DNA of 64,000 nucleotides from JBGQOG01 sp052113705 (GCF_052113705.1 NZ_JBGQOG010000003.1:310001-374000); one strand, 5' to 3'; positions 52,214 through 61,672 are shown, counted from the stretch's first letter. Program-made: numbers and translations. The notes: generated by a model from the letters alone, not told the origin.

Positions 52214-53182
52214 ATGAAGATCCGGAACACGTTTCTCGCGGCCATCAGCGCCGTGGCAATGGGCGGCACGCTCGCAACCCCGGTCGCGGCGAAAGAGCTG
52301 CGCCTGAGCACGCCGACACCCGAACCCCATATCATGACGAAATCGGCGCATCACATGGCAGAGGCCTTTGCCGCCTCGGGTGCCACTGACACGATCGCCG
52401 TCTTCCCGGGCAACAAGCTCGGCGATGTGCCCACCGTCCTGTCGCTGTTGCAAAGCGGTGCGGTGGAAATGGCCATTGTGCCGGTGGGCGATCTGGCCAA
52501 CCGGGAACCTGCTTTCCTGGGCTGGTTCCTGCCCTATCAGTTCGACAGCCTCGCCGCAGCGGGCGCGGCCGCCAACAGCGCCCCCGCGAGAGAGATGCTG
52601 GCGAAACTCGACGCGCAGGGCATCAAAGGGCTGGGCTATGTTTTCCCGGGCCAGCGGCATGTCCTGTCGAAAGCGCCGATCAGCACCATCGATGATTTTG
52701 CCGGGTTGAAGATCCGCGCCTTTCCCAATGACATTTTCAATGCCTGGTGGCGTCAGGTCGGAGCAGCTCCCACAGCCTTGCCGCTGCCCGAAATCATGCC
52801 CTCGCTGGTCACCGGCGTCATCGATGCGGTCGATGTCGATCTGGACATTGTGATGGGCCTGCAAATGTACCAGCAGGCCCCGCATCTGGTGCTCACCAAC
52901 CACATGGCATTTCCGGCGGCCATCCTTGCCTCGCAGCGCTGGTGGGACGGTCTCACGCCGCAAGAGCAGGAAGCCCTGACCGCCATTGTGGCTGAAACGC
53001 AGGGATGGGCGCTTGAGACCCAGACCGCGTCGGAAGACACCCTGTTGAAAGTACTCGCGGAAAAGGGTGCCATCGTGTCCCGGATGGACCCCGCGCCGCT
53101 GGCCGCTGCCGGGGCTGAGGTCAGCGCGGCTTTTGTCGACCGCGATCCGCTGATCCGCGCCTTTCATGACGCCAACCAATAA
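52214..53182 (+). CDS. TRAP transporter substrate-binding protein (DctP family)
   Basis: 322 residues with a signal peptide (MKIRNTFLAAISAVAMGGTLATPVAA). Unlike the DctP protein at 38150, this one keeps the clasping arginine: DFAGLKIRAFP, Arg168. It therefore fits an acid ligand, for instance an aromatic carboxylate. GGGAGGAG precedes the ATG at 52214. P-Q-M order is complete downstream. Confidence 0.9.
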   Translation: MKIRNTFLAAISAVAMGGTLATPVAAKELRLSTPTPEPHIMTKSAHHMAEAFAASGATDTIAVFPGNKLGDVPTVLSLLQSGAVEMAIVPVGDLANREPAFLGWFLPYQFDSLAAAGAAANSAPAREMLAKLDAQGIKGLGYVFPGQRHVLSKAPISTIDDFAGLKIRAFPNDIFNAWWRQVGAAPTALPLPEIMPSLVTGVIDAVDVDLDIVMGLQMYQQAPHLVLTNHMAFPAAILASQRWWDGLTPQEQEALTAIVAETQGWALETQTASEDTLLKVLAEKGAIVSRMDPAPLAAAGAEVSAAFVDRDPLIRAFHDANQ

Positions 53183-53239
53183 GCGCCCTCCGGCCCGCGC
53201 CCCGCGCGTGCCGGTTCCTTGGATGGATGCGAGGTCCAG

Positions 53240-53737
53240 ATGAAAATTCCAAAAGCCATAGACCGGGCGCTGATGCGGCTGGAACTGATCGTGGCGCTTG
53301 CGGCGATGACGGGTGTCGTCTTGCTGCTGTCAGCTCAGGTGTTTTGCCGCTACCTTCTCCAATCGCCCCTGTTTTTCGCCGAAGAGGTGGCGCTGTTGCT
53401 GCTCATCATCGCCACGTTCATCGGGCTGAGCCTTCTGGTGGCCGAGGACAAGCTGATCGGCATCGATCTTCTGGGCAGCATCATGTCGCCCCGGGGCCAT
53501 GCCTGGGTTGCCTGGGCCATGCGGGCCGCGGTTGCCCTGCTGGCGGGTTCTCTTGCCTTTTACGCTCTGCGCTATGTCTCGACCCCCTGGGTCTGGAACG
53601 AGCGTTTCGCCACCGTGCCGCTGCCGCGCGCCGGGCTCTATGCGATCGTCGCCTTTGAGCTTTGCGTCATGGTCTTTCACCAGCTGATGCGCCTGTGCGA
53701 CAGCTTCCCCCCTGCCCGCCGGGAGGATATCAGATGA
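53240..53737 (+). CDS. TRAP transporter small permease (DctQ family)
   Basis: 165 residues with four hydrophobic segments. SAQVFCRYLLQSPLFFAEEVALLLLI is the conserved first-to-second helix stretch of DctQ. The start at 53240 follows GAGG; the ATG at 53219 is too far from a ribosome site. The 3' end overlaps DctM as ATGA. Confidence 0.88.
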   Translation: MKIPKAIDRALMRLELIVALAAMTGVVLLLSAQVFCRYLLQSPLFFAEEVALLLLIIATFIGLSLLVAEDKLIGIDLLGSIMSPRGHAWVAWAMRAAVALLAGSLAFYALRYVSTPWVWNERFATVPLPRAGLYAIVAFELCVMVFHQLMRLCDSFPPARREDIR

Positions 53738-55005
53738 TCACCCTGGGCATCTTCTTTGTCTTTCTCTGCCTCGGCCTGCCGATCATCTTTCTGCTGCTGC
53801 TGGCCGCCTTCGCCTTTGGCATGGAGAGCAATGCCATGGTGCTGTTCGACAGCTTCCTTGTGCAATCGGTGAAAGGGATCGAGGCCACCGGCTTTCTGGC
53901 CATCCCGCTCTACATTCTGGTGGGCGAGGTGATGAACCGCGGTGGCATCACCGACCGGCTGATCCGCTCGGCCATGCGTCTCGTCGGCGGCTTTCGCGGC
54001 GGGCTGGCCTTTGTCAATGTGCTGACCAATGCCTTTTGCGCGGCCATCCTCGGCTCGGCCACCGCGCAGATCGCCATCATGACGCGCGCAATGGTGCCGC
54101 AGATGGTCAAACAGGGCTATGACCGCGGCTTTGCCACTGGTCTGACTGTCGCCACCGGCCTGCTGGGGCCGATCATCCCGCCCTCGATGCTGATGATCAT
54201 CTATGGCGTGCTGTCCTATCAATCGGTGGCGGCGCTGTTTGTTGCGGGCGTCTTGCCGGGGCTGCTGGTCACGGCCAGCTTCTTTGCCACCATCGCGGTC
54301 TCGCGCAAGCAACTCCCCCCGGTCTCCGCCGCGCCGGAAGAGCGGGCCAGCCTTGGCGCGGTGATCATGGATGCATTGCCGGGCCTGATCCCGCTGACCA
54401 TCATCGCGGGCGTGGTGACGGGGGTGATGACCCCGACCGAAGCCGGCGCATTGGCGGCGCTTGTCGGAATCGCGCTGTCGGCCCTGATCTACCGCAGCCT
54501 CACCATTGCCGATTTCGGGCCGGTGATGAAAGCGGTGGTGATGTCGTCGGCCTCGATCATCGCCCTGATCGGCTTTGCCACGCTGCTCGGCTGGGTTCTG
54601 GCCTATCAGGCGGTGCCCGATCAGCTGGCCAATGCCATCGCGGCGGCCTCGGTCGGACCCATCAGCTTTTTGCTGCTGGTCTGTCTGGTGGTGTTCTTGC
54701 TGGGCATGTTCCTGGACGGCATCGGCGTGCTGATCGTGATCGTGCCCGTCCTGCTGCCCCTGGCGGCGGCGTTCAAGATCGACCCGATCCATTTCGGCGT
54801 CGTGCTCAGTGTCGCCACGCTGACCGGCCTCGTCTCACCGCCGGTTGGCCCGGGCCTCTATATCGCCATGGATGCGACCGGGCTGGGCATGATGCGGGTC
54901 TTCCGCGCCGCTCTGCCCTTCCTCGTGGCTTTCATTCTCTCTCTGCTGATCATCATTTTCCTGCCATCCCTCTCGACATGGCTGCCCTCGGCCCTCGGCC
55001 TTTGA
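53734..55005 (+). CDS. TRAP transporter large permease (DctM family)
   Basis: 423 residues, about twelve hydrophobic segments. GLTVATGLLGPIIPPSMLMIIYGVLSYQSVAALFVAG and FLDGIGVLIVIVPVLLPLAAAFKIDPIHFGVV are DctM signatures. Translation is coupled to DctQ through the ATGA overlap. Its stop is 16 bp ahead of the aldehyde dehydrogenase gene. Confidence 0.93.
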   Translation: MITLGIFFVFLCLGLPIIFLLLLAAFAFGMESNAMVLFDSFLVQSVKGIEATGFLAIPLYILVGEVMNRGGITDRLIRSAMRLVGGFRGGLAFVNVLTNAFCAAILGSATAQIAIMTRAMVPQMVKQGYDRGFATGLTVATGLLGPIIPPSMLMIIYGVLSYQSVAALFVAGVLPGLLVTASFFATIAVSRKQLPPVSAAPEERASLGAVIMDALPGLIPLTIIAGVVTGVMTPTEAGALAALVGIALSALIYRSLTIADFGPVMKAVVMSSASIIALIGFATLLGWVLAYQAVPDQLANAIAAASVGPISFLLLVCLVVFLLGMFLDGIGVLIVIVPVLLPLAAAFKIDPIHFGVVLSVATLTGLVSPPVGPGLYIAMDATGLGMMRVFRAALPFLVAFILSLLIIIFLPSLSTWLPSALGL

Positions 55006-55021
55006 CCAAAAGGAACGCGCT

Positions 55022-56485
55022 ATGAACCAACACAGCTTTGCCAAACCCGCCTACAGCGGCTTTACCGGCCAATTCATCGGTGGCCGTTGGGTCGACGGCA
55101 CCGCAGGCCGCATGGCGAAAGACATCAACCCCTACAACGACGCGGTGCTGACCGAGATCAGCCTCGCCTCGGCGGCGGATCTGGAGCAGGCCTATGCAGC
55201 CGCCAGCCGCGCGCAAACCGACTGGGCACGAACCCTGCCCGGTCAGCGCGCCGCGATCTTCGAGCGCGCGGTCGAGATCCTCACCGCGCGCCGCGAAGAG
55301 GTGATTGACTGGCTGATCGCGGAATCCGGCTCGACCCGGATGAAAGCCGGGATTGAATTCGACGCGGTGAAAGCAGGCATGAAAGAAGCCGCCTCGATGC
55401 CCTATCTGGTGCATGGCATGATCATGCCGGTCGACCGCCCGGGCAAGGAGGCGCGCGTGTACCGCAAGCCTTTGGGCGTGATCGGCGTCATCAGCCCGTG
55501 GAATTTTCCGCTGCATCTGTCGAACCGTTCCGTGGCGCCCGCGCTGGCCCTCGGGAATGCGGTGGTGCTGAAACCGTCATCGGACACGCCGGTGACGGGC
55601 GGGCTGCTGCTGGCAAAGATCTATGAGGAGGCGGGGCTTCCCGCAGGGTTGCTCAACGTGGTGGTCGGTGCGGGCAGCGACATTGGCGATGCGTTTTCCG
55701 CCAGCCCGGTGCCGCGCCTGATCAGCTTTACCGGTTCCACCGCAGTCGGCCTGCGCATCGCCCAGGTGGCCGCCGCCTCAACCCGCCTGAAGCGCCTCGG
55801 GCTTGAGCTGGGCGGCAATGCGCCTCTGGTCATTCTGGACGATGCCGATCTGGGCAAAGCGGTCCAGGCCGCGATCATTGGCCGCTTCATGCACCAGGGT
55901 CAGATCTGCATGAGCACCAACCGCATCATCGTCGAAGACAGCCTCTATGACGATTTCGTCGAGGCCTATTGTGCCGCCGCCGCTGGCCTCACCTATGGTG
56001 ACCCCGCGCGGGCCGACACCTTTGTCGGGCCGGTGTGCAATGACGCGCAGGTCAAAAGCGTCACTTCTCTGATCGCGGCGGGGCAGGCGGCAGGCTTTGA
56101 TCTGCGCGTCTCCAACACGATCGAGGGACGCGTGATCCCGCCGCATGTCTTTGCCGGTGTGACCAACACCTCTGAGCTGGCGCAAAACGAGATCTTCGGC
56201 CCCGTCGCGCCGATCATCCGCGCCGCCAATGAGGCCGAAGCGCTGCGCATGGCCAATGACACCGAATACGGTCTGTCGAGTGCGGTCTTCTCGGGCAATG
56301 AAACACGCGCGGTGAATTTCGCGTTGCAGGTCGAGGCGGGGATGACCCATGTGAATGACATCACCATCCACGATTACCCGCATGTGATGTTCGGCGGCGA
56401 GAAGAACTCGGGCATCGGGCGTTTCAATGGTCATTGGATCATCGAGGAATTCACCACCGATCATCTGGTGACCATCCAGCGCTGA
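55022..56485 (+). CDS. aldehyde dehydrogenase family protein
   Basis: 487 residues. Catalytic Cys296 in GQICMSTNR and Glu262 in LELGGNAP; NAD loop SPWNFPLHLSNRS and FTGSTAVG. Of the benzaldehyde/vanillin-dehydrogenase-like branch by general look (HDYPHVMFGGEKNSGIGRFNG near the C-terminus). It may oxidise an aromatic aldehyde to the acid, or a semialdehyde from ring cleavage. Last enzyme gene of the operon; two strong hairpins follow. Confidence 0.9.
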   Translation: MNQHSFAKPAYSGFTGQFIGGRWVDGTAGRMAKDINPYNDAVLTEISLASAADLEQAYAAASRAQTDWARTLPGQRAAIFERAVEILTARREEVIDWLIAESGSTRMKAGIEFDAVKAGMKEAASMPYLVHGMIMPVDRPGKEARVYRKPLGVIGVISPWNFPLHLSNRSVAPALALGNAVVLKPSSDTPVTGGLLLAKIYEEAGLPAGLLNVVVGAGSDIGDAFSASPVPRLISFTGSTAVGLRIAQVAAASTRLKRLGLELGGNAPLVILDDADLGKAVQAAIIGRFMHQGQICMSTNRIIVEDSLYDDFVEAYCAAAAGLTYGDPARADTFVGPVCNDAQVKSVTSLIAAGQAAGFDLRVSNTIEGRVIPPHVFAGVTNTSELAQNEIFGPVAPIIRAANEAEALRMANDTEYGLSSAVFSGNETRAVNFALQVEAGMTHVNDITIHDYPHVMFGGEKNSGIGRFNGHWIIEEFTTDHLVTIQR

Positions 56486-56522
56486 GGCACGCCGTTCCGA
56501 CGCCGGAAGGGCGGGAATATCA

Positions 56523-56554
56523 CGGGGCTTTGCGGGTGATGCCGCAAAGCCCCG
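56523..56554 (+). terminator. strong hairpin after the aldehyde dehydrogenase gene
   Basis: CGGGGCTTTGCGG (56523-56535) and CCGCAAAGCCCCG (56542-56554) form a perfect 13-bp stem with a 6-base loop, 37 bp after the stop. No T-run follows, so it may stabilise the mRNA or end transcription with help. Confidence 0.6.
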
Positions 56555-56567
56555 CTGGCTTCACACA

Positions 56568-56608
56568 GATGGCGCAGGCAGGTGATCCCCTCCGGCGCCT
56601 GCGCCATC
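56568..56608 (+). terminator. second hairpin in the ALDH-iclR spacer
   Basis: GATGGCGCAGGC (56568-56579) pairs perfectly with GCCTGCGCCATC (56597-56608). It directly follows the first hairpin. A two-hairpin element without long T-runs. Confidence 0.5.
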
Positions 56609-56684
56609 TTGCGCAGTGCGGCGTGCCGGTCCTGCAATCGGCCTCTCGCTTTTGCCGCCGATACACTTTATGAAGCGCGGGAAA

Positions 56685-56701
56685 CTTCGCCATCGGCGAA
56701 G
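56685..56701 (+). promoter_or_regulatory. palindrome upstream of the iclR-family gene
   Basis: CTTCGCC-ATC-GGCGAAG, a 17-bp palindrome with a 3-bp centre, lies 24 bp before the ATG at 56726. It could be a self-control site for the regulator. Confidence 0.4.
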
Positions 56702-56725
56702 CCAAATTTATCGGAAAAGAATAAA

Positions 56726-57478
56726 ATGATCGGAATCCGTCGCTATACGAGGATCTTGTCACTGTTTGATCCGGAACACCCGGAATGGACCATTGCCGAG
56801 CTGTCAAAGGCGCTCGACACCTCGGCCAGCACGCTCTACCGGCTGGTGCGCGAAATGGTCGAAGAGGGCATTCTCGAAAGCACCGTCGAATCCCGCTATC
56901 GTCTTGGCGCGTTTTTCATTGAGTTCTACCGCCGCATCCGGCTGAACGATCCGCTGATCCGCTCGGGCGCCAAATTTCTCACGCCGCTTGTCACGCAGGT
57001 GGGTGTGCCCTGTGCGGTGATCCTGGCGCGGCTCTATGGCAATGCGGTGATGTGCGTGGCCGAAAGCCGGGCACCGGGCGCACAGTTCGAGACGAGCTAT
57101 CAGCTGGGCCGGCCGATGCCCATTCTGCGGGGCGCGACCTCCAAGGCCGTGCTTTCGACGATGACGCCCCGCAATGCCCGGAGCTTTCTGAAGAAGGAAG
57201 CGGCACTCGGGGCAGAGGATCTCGCACGGCTGGAAGAGGATCTGGCCGCGTTGCGCAAACGCGGGCATTGCGAGACCCATGGCGAGGTGGACAAGGGCCT
57301 CGTGGGCATTGCCATTCCGGTGCGCAACGATCAGCTCGGCATCAACGCGTCACTGAGCCTGATTCTGGAAAGCAGCACATTGACCGACGACATCCGCCCC
57401 ATGCTGTTCACCGGCCTGTCGACCACGGGAAAGCTGATCGAACGGTTCATGGCCGACACGCTCACCCCCCAAAGCTGA
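56726..57478 (+). CDS. IclR-family transcriptional regulator
   Basis: 250 residues. Winged helix: RILSLFDPEHPEWTIAELSKALDTSASTLYRLVREM (about 8-43). Effector domain: GATSKAVLSTM, GHCETHGEVDKGLVGIAIPVRN. Reading upstream to 56582 adds 48 residues without family support. Placed last after the meta-cleavage genes, it probably controls them, perhaps through the inverted repeat at 48705-48742. Confidence 0.85.
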   Translation: MIGIRRYTRILSLFDPEHPEWTIAELSKALDTSASTLYRLVREMVEEGILESTVESRYRLGAFFIEFYRRIRLNDPLIRSGAKFLTPLVTQVGVPCAVILARLYGNAVMCVAESRAPGAQFETSYQLGRPMPILRGATSKAVLSTMTPRNARSFLKKEAALGAEDLARLEEDLAALRKRGHCETHGEVDKGLVGIAIPVRNDQLGINASLSLILESSTLTDDIRPMLFTGLSTTGKLIERFMADTLTPQS

Positions 57479-57530
57479 TGCGGGCCGGAGGATGGCCTGA
57501 GGGCACAGCGCCCGGGCCCGTGTCGCAGGC

Positions 57531-59225
57531 TCAGCCCGCCGCACGGGCTGCGTGGCGCCCTGCCACAAAGCCGAAGGTCATCGCCGGGCCAAGGTTGATC
57601 CCGCCCGCCGGGTAGAACCCGCCAAAGACATTGGCATTGTCGGTTCCCGCCGCATAGAGGCCCGCAATCACCCCCCCCTGCGCGTCAAGCACGCGGGCAG
57701 AGCCATCGGTGCGGAGCCCGGCAAAGGTGCCAAAACTGCCGGGCACCACCTCTACCGCATAAAACGGCGCCCGGATAATGGGGGCGACATTGGGATTGGG
57801 GCACTGATCGGGGTCGCCCTGCAGCCGCATATAGGCGGTAGTCCCCCGCCCGAAGGCCGGATCTTCACCGCGCTGCGCGCCCTCGTTCCAAGCCGAGACC
57901 GTCGCCATCAACCCTGCCGGATCAATACCGCAGTGGGCGGCGAGGGCGGCGATGGTCTTGCCGGTCTTGAGGTAACCCGCGCCAACCCAATAGCCAAAGG
58001 GCACTGGCGCGGGCCGCACGATCCCCAGACCATAGCGCCGCAGAAAGCGGTGATCACAGATCAGCCAGGACCGGGCCGGCGCCTCCGGCCCCACCGCGCG
58101 GATCAGATGCGTGACATAATCATGATAGCCCAGCCCCTCGTTGCAAAAGCGCCGCCCATCCGCGAGCACACCGATCACGCCCGGTTTGCCACGGTCGATG
58201 ATATGCGGAAAATGGCCAGTGCCACCATCGGGCCACACCACATGCGACACGGGGCAATAGGCCACAGGTCCCGCCAGATCCTGATCCAGCGCCGCCCCGA
58301 CCCCTTCGCCAAGCCGCAGCCCATCGCCCGTTGCCGAGGGCACGGCGAGGGTCCGGTTTTCATCATCCCGCTCAAAGGTCTCCGCCCGCCGCGCAAGGTC
58401 ATGCCCATAGCCGCCGCAGGCCAGCACGACACCACGTCTGCTGGCGATCACCTGCCCATCGGCAAAACGCACCCCGCAAATGCGGCCCTCCGCCTCCACC
58501 AGTTCGGCCACCGATTGCGAAACCCGTAGGTCCACCCCGGCATCCAGCGCCGATTTCAGCAGCCTTCCGATCAGGGCGGCGCCATTGCGCAGATCCATCC
58601 CCCGCCGATACAGCGCCAGATCCCGGAAATGCCGCAGCACCCGCCGGGTCACATAGGCAAAGGACCCAAGCGAGCGCGTCATGCTCATGAAGGCCTTCAG
58701 ATCCGGGCCGGATTGGATTGTCATCCCCTTGAAAGAGGTCTCCCGCAGGGGTTTGCGCAAGAGGGTCACCGCTTTGCCCAGCGCGCGGGCATCGAATGGC
58801 TTGGCAATCACCGAGCGCCCGCCGAGGCCTGCCCCCGGCTGATGGCCATAGGTGTCGGGTATCACCAGACCGCCGTCAAATTGCAGCGCGGTGTTCTCTT
58901 CGAAGAACGACACCATCTCGGGGGCGGCCTGCAAAAAAGCCTCCACCTTTTCATCCTTGTAATAGTTGCCGGTGACGGCCCGAAGATAGCGGCGCGGCGC
59001 CTCCACATCCTCGATGATGCCCGCGCGCACGGCGACGGGATTGCGCGGCGCAAAGATCCAGCCGCCCGACCAGGCCGAGGTGCCCCCGATCTCGGCGGTT
59101 TTCTCAAGCACGAGGACCGAGCATCCCATTCGGGCCGCGGTAACGGCAGCGCTGAGGCCGCCCGCACCAGAGCCTATCACGATCAGATCGAAGCATTCCC
59201 GCGTCGGGGATATCTGGGCGCCCAC
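57531..59225 (-). CDS. FAD-dependent oxidoreductase, 3-ketosteroid delta-1-dehydrogenase-like
   Basis: 564 residues. FAD-binding DLIVIGSGAGGLSAAVTAAR (13-32), then GGTSAWSGGWIFAPRNP, and the C-terminal NVFGGFYPAGGINLGPAMTFG that closes the FAD site. The layout is that of the fumarate-reductase/KstD group, which introduces double bonds next to a keto group. It is a paralogue of the flavoprotein starting at 62815 (both have SFAYVTRR). Convergent with the iclR gene; the 3' ends are 52 bp apart. Confidence 0.85.
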   Translation of the reverse strand: MGAQISPTRECFDLIVIGSGAGGLSAAVTAARMGCSVLVLEKTAEIGGTSAWSGGWIFAPRNPVAVRAGIIEDVEAPRRYLRAVTGNYYKDEKVEAFLQAAPEMVSFFEENTALQFDGGLVIPDTYGHQPGAGLGGRSVIAKPFDARALGKAVTLLRKPLRETSFKGMTIQSGPDLKAFMSMTRSLGSFAYVTRRVLRHFRDLALYRRGMDLRNGAALIGRLLKSALDAGVDLRVSQSVAELVEAEGRICGVRFADGQVIASRRGVVLACGGYGHDLARRAETFERDDENRTLAVPSATGDGLRLGEGVGAALDQDLAGPVAYCPVSHVVWPDGGTGHFPHIIDRGKPGVIGVLADGRRFCNEGLGYHDYVTHLIRAVGPEAPARSWLICDHRFLRRYGLGIVRPAPVPFGYWVGAGYLKTGKTIAALAAHCGIDPAGLMATVSAWNEGAQRGEDPAFGRGTTAYMRLQGDPDQCPNPNVAPIIRAPFYAVEVVPGSFGTFAGLRTDGSARVLDAQGGVIAGLYAAGTDNANVFGGFYPAGGINLGPAMTFGFVAGRHAARAAG

Positions 59226-59400
59226 CTAAGAAACCTCAATATTGGAATATCTTTTCATAATTGCACACCTTTCTGAGATACGCCACCAGCTTCGTGCAAA
59301 TGCCCCCCGCTGCGGCGCGGATGCGCGGGGCGCCCAAAGGGAAACGCCGGACGCCGGGGCGGCGGGGGCGCGACAGGCCCGCCGCCACCCGCGCCGCCGC

Positions 59401-60174
59401 TCAACTGGGCAAATTGTTCAGCCCCGTTGCCGAAACACCGCCATCGGCAAGGATGGTCTGCCCGGTGATATAGGCCGCGCCATCCGATGCCAAAAATGCG
59501 ATGATGCGCGCGATATCAGCCGGCAGCCCGACCCGGCCGAGCGGCACCCGCGCGGCACGGGCTTCCTCCAGCCCCTCTTTGGCATAGATCGCCGCGGTCA
59601 ACGGAGTGCGGATCATCCCCGGCGCCACGGCATTCACCCGAATGCCATCCGGCGCCCATTCCATCGCCAGGTTTTCCACCAGCGAAATCACCGCCGCCTT
59701 GGCGGGCGCATAGGCCGCCTGCCCAAGATGCGCCTGCATTCCCGACATTGAGGCCACCACAACGATCGTCCCCTTGGCGGCCCGCAGCGCAGGGTAAAAG
59801 GCCTGCGCCAGCACAAAGGTCGAGCGGACATTGAGGTTGAACATCCGGTCCCAGTCCGCCAGCGGTTGCGTCGCCAGAGGCGCGGGTTTGCCCGCCCCCG
59901 CATTGGACACGAACACATCAAGCCCGCCCAGAAACGCCAGCGCCTTTGCCGCGATATCGCGCGCGACCTCGGCGTCACCCAAATCCCCGGTCAGAAACAA
60001 GACCTCGGCACCATAGCCCTCCAGATCCGCCATCAGCGCCGCCGGTATCGGGTTGCGGCCGGAAGCCGTGGTGACAATTTTCGCGGGCCTGCCCGCCGCC
60101 TGTGCCGCCTGTGCCATCAGCCGCAATGTCGCGCCGCCAATCCCCTCGCTCCCGCCCGTCAGCATGATCCGCAT
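59401..60174 (-). CDS. SDR family oxidoreductase
   Basis: 257 residues. NAD(P) loop TGGSEGIGGATL (6-17), NAG at about 93-95, catalytic Ser in VASMSGM, and Tyr-x-x-x-Lys in AAYAPAKAAV. C-terminal VNAVAPGMIRTPL is typical of classical SDRs. It oxidises or reduces an alcohol/keto group, substrate unknown. The spacer 59226-59400 to the next flavoprotein gene holds no gene. Divergent from the SDR at 60354. Confidence 0.88.
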   Translation of the reverse strand: MRIMLTGGSEGIGGATLRLMAQAAQAAGRPAKIVTTASGRNPIPAALMADLEGYGAEVLFLTGDLGDAEVARDIAAKALAFLGGLDVFVSNAGAGKPAPLATQPLADWDRMFNLNVRSTFVLAQAFYPALRAAKGTIVVVASMSGMQAHLGQAAYAPAKAAVISLVENLAMEWAPDGIRVNAVAPGMIRTPLTAAIYAKEGLEEARAARVPLGRVGLPADIARIIAFLASDGAAYITGQTILADGGVSATGLNNLPS

Positions 60175-60231
60175 GAACGTCCTCCCTCTGATGCGTCAGG
60201 CGGCAGAGTTTCAGCGCATCCTGCGGGCAAC

Positions 60232-60276
60232 AATGGACATTTCCGTAGCCGACTTAAACCTTTCGTCATTGTCCAA
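60232..60276. promoter_or_regulatory. candidate AraC-type boxes between divergent SDR genes
   Basis: ATTGTCCAA (60268-60276, the complement of TTGGACAAT) and the weaker AATGGACAT (60232-60240) form an inverted pair in the 179-bp spacer. The 9-mer TTGGACAAT is part of the repeated 11-mer around the AraC gene. Confidence 0.4.
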
Positions 60277-60353
60277 GATTTTTCAGCCCCCGTGCATCCC
60301 CTCTCCCCCGCAAAGGCCGCAGCATCGCCGCGCCACAAGGAGGGGCAGAGGAA

Positions 60354-61109
60354 ATGACCTTTACAGGCAAGACGGTTCTGATCACCGGGGGTGCGGCGGG
60401 AATCGGATGGGCCACCGCCGAAATCTTTGCCGCGCGGGGCGCCCGGCTGGCCCTGCTGGATCTGGACGGCGATCTGGCGCGCGACAGAGCGGCCACGCTT
60501 GGCGCAGAGCATCTGGGTCTGGCCGCCGATGTGACCGATGAAGCCGAGGTGGGCGCTGCCCTCGCCGAGATCGGCCCGGTCGATGTTCTGGTGAACAATG
60601 CCGGTCTGGGCGATGTCAACAAACCCACGGTCGAGCAAACACTGGCGCATGTGCGCCGCCTGCTCGACATCCATCTGGCGGGGAGTTTCCTGATGAGCCG
60701 CGAGGTCGCGTGCGGGATGATCGGGCGCGGCACCGGCGGCGCCATCGTAAACCTCGCCTCGATCGCCGCCCTGACCGGCCTGCCGCGGCGCAATGCCTAT
60801 GGCGCGGCCAAGGCGGGTCTGGTGGCGATGACAAAATCCATGGCCGCCGAATGGGGGCGGCAGGGCATCCGCGTCAATGCCGTGGCGCCGGGATATGTGG
60901 CCACCGACCTGGTGCGCGGCCTGATCCGCGACGGGCTTTTGGCCGAGGACAAGATCCTTCGCCGCACGCCGCTCGGGCGGATGATCGCCCCTGCCGAGAT
61001 TGGCGAAGCGATTGCCTTTCTGGCCTCGCAGGCGGCCTCGGCCATCACGGGTACGGTGCTGTCGGTGGATGCGGGCTGGATGGCCTATGGTGCGGCAGAT
61101 GATCTTTAG
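60354..61109 (+). CDS. SDR family oxidoreductase
   Basis: 251 residues. TGGAAGIGWATAE (11-23) binds NAD(P); LDLDG suggests NAD preference (Asp after the second strand). NNAG, Ser in LASIAAL and YGAAK complete the active site; the end GTVLSVDAGWMAYG is typical. It differs clearly from the SDR at 59401. AGGAGGGGCAGAGGAA precedes the ATG. Its stop codon overlaps the convergent NIPSNAP gene's stop (61106-61109). Confidence 0.9.
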   Translation: MTFTGKTVLITGGAAGIGWATAEIFAARGARLALLDLDGDLARDRAATLGAEHLGLAADVTDEAEVGAALAEIGPVDVLVNNAGLGDVNKPTVEQTLAHVRRLLDIHLAGSFLMSREVACGMIGRGTGGAIVNLASIAALTGLPRRNAYGAAKAGLVAMTKSMAAEWGRQGIRVNAVAPGYVATDLVRGLIRDGLLAEDKILRRTPLGRMIAPAEIGEAIAFLASQAASAITGTVLSVDAGWMAYGAADDL

Positions 61110-61672
61110 CGCAGCGGCGACTGCGCGAGGGGGCGCAGGATCTCATGCCGTCGCGCGCCCTGCGCGGTCGCCAGCGGATCGCCGCCCCAGAGCGCCACGA
61201 TGTCGCCCGGCATCTCGCCCGACAGGACCTGCCAGCGCCCGATACAGGGCTGATCGCTGTGCGCCCCGGCGCCGAAGGTCAGGCTGAGCAAACCCGGCGC
61301 AAAGAGCGGGCCCGCCGTGTCATTCGCCAGACGCGTCTTGCGCCCGGCCTCGGCGGCCTCCAGCATCGCACTGCCGCCAAGCCGCGCCATCAGCATGTTG
61401 CGCTGCGCGACGATCAGCGGAAAGGCCACCGGCACGAAATCCTCGACCCATTCCCGGTTTGCCGCAAAGCCCAGCCGCGCCTCCGCCCGCTCTGCCAGGC
61501 TCTCATAGATCCACAGATGATAGAGCCGGTTGAGCGCACCGGTATCGGTCAGCCAATAGCCCGCCATCGGCAGATGCGTGGTCAGGGCGCGCATCCCCCG
61601 GCGCCGCAACAGCGTAAGGTATTCCGGCCCCGTGCCGGGTCGGAGATCGTAGACCCGCAATTCGTAAATCAT
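61106..61672 (-). CDS. NIPSNAP family protein
   Basis: 188 residues. MIYELRVYDLRPGTGPEYL is the ferredoxin-like NIPSNAP start, and a second such fold follows (LSLTFGAGAHSDQPCIGRWQVL). Such small proteins are common in aromatic and steroid catabolic clusters; their role is mostly unknown, with some acting as accessory proteins. GGGAGGATGGC fixes the start at 61672. Two TTGGACAATTC repeats lie upstream, the nearer 20 bp from the start. Confidence 0.8.
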   Translation of the reverse strand: MIYELRVYDLRPGTGPEYLTLLRRRGMRALTTHLPMAGYWLTDTGALNRLYHLWIYESLAERAEARLGFAANREWVEDFVPVAFPLIVAQRNMLMARLGGSAMLEAAEAGRKTRLANDTAGPLFAPGLLSLTFGAGAHSDQPCIGRWQVLSGEMPGDIVALWGGDPLATAQGARRHEILRPLAQSPLR

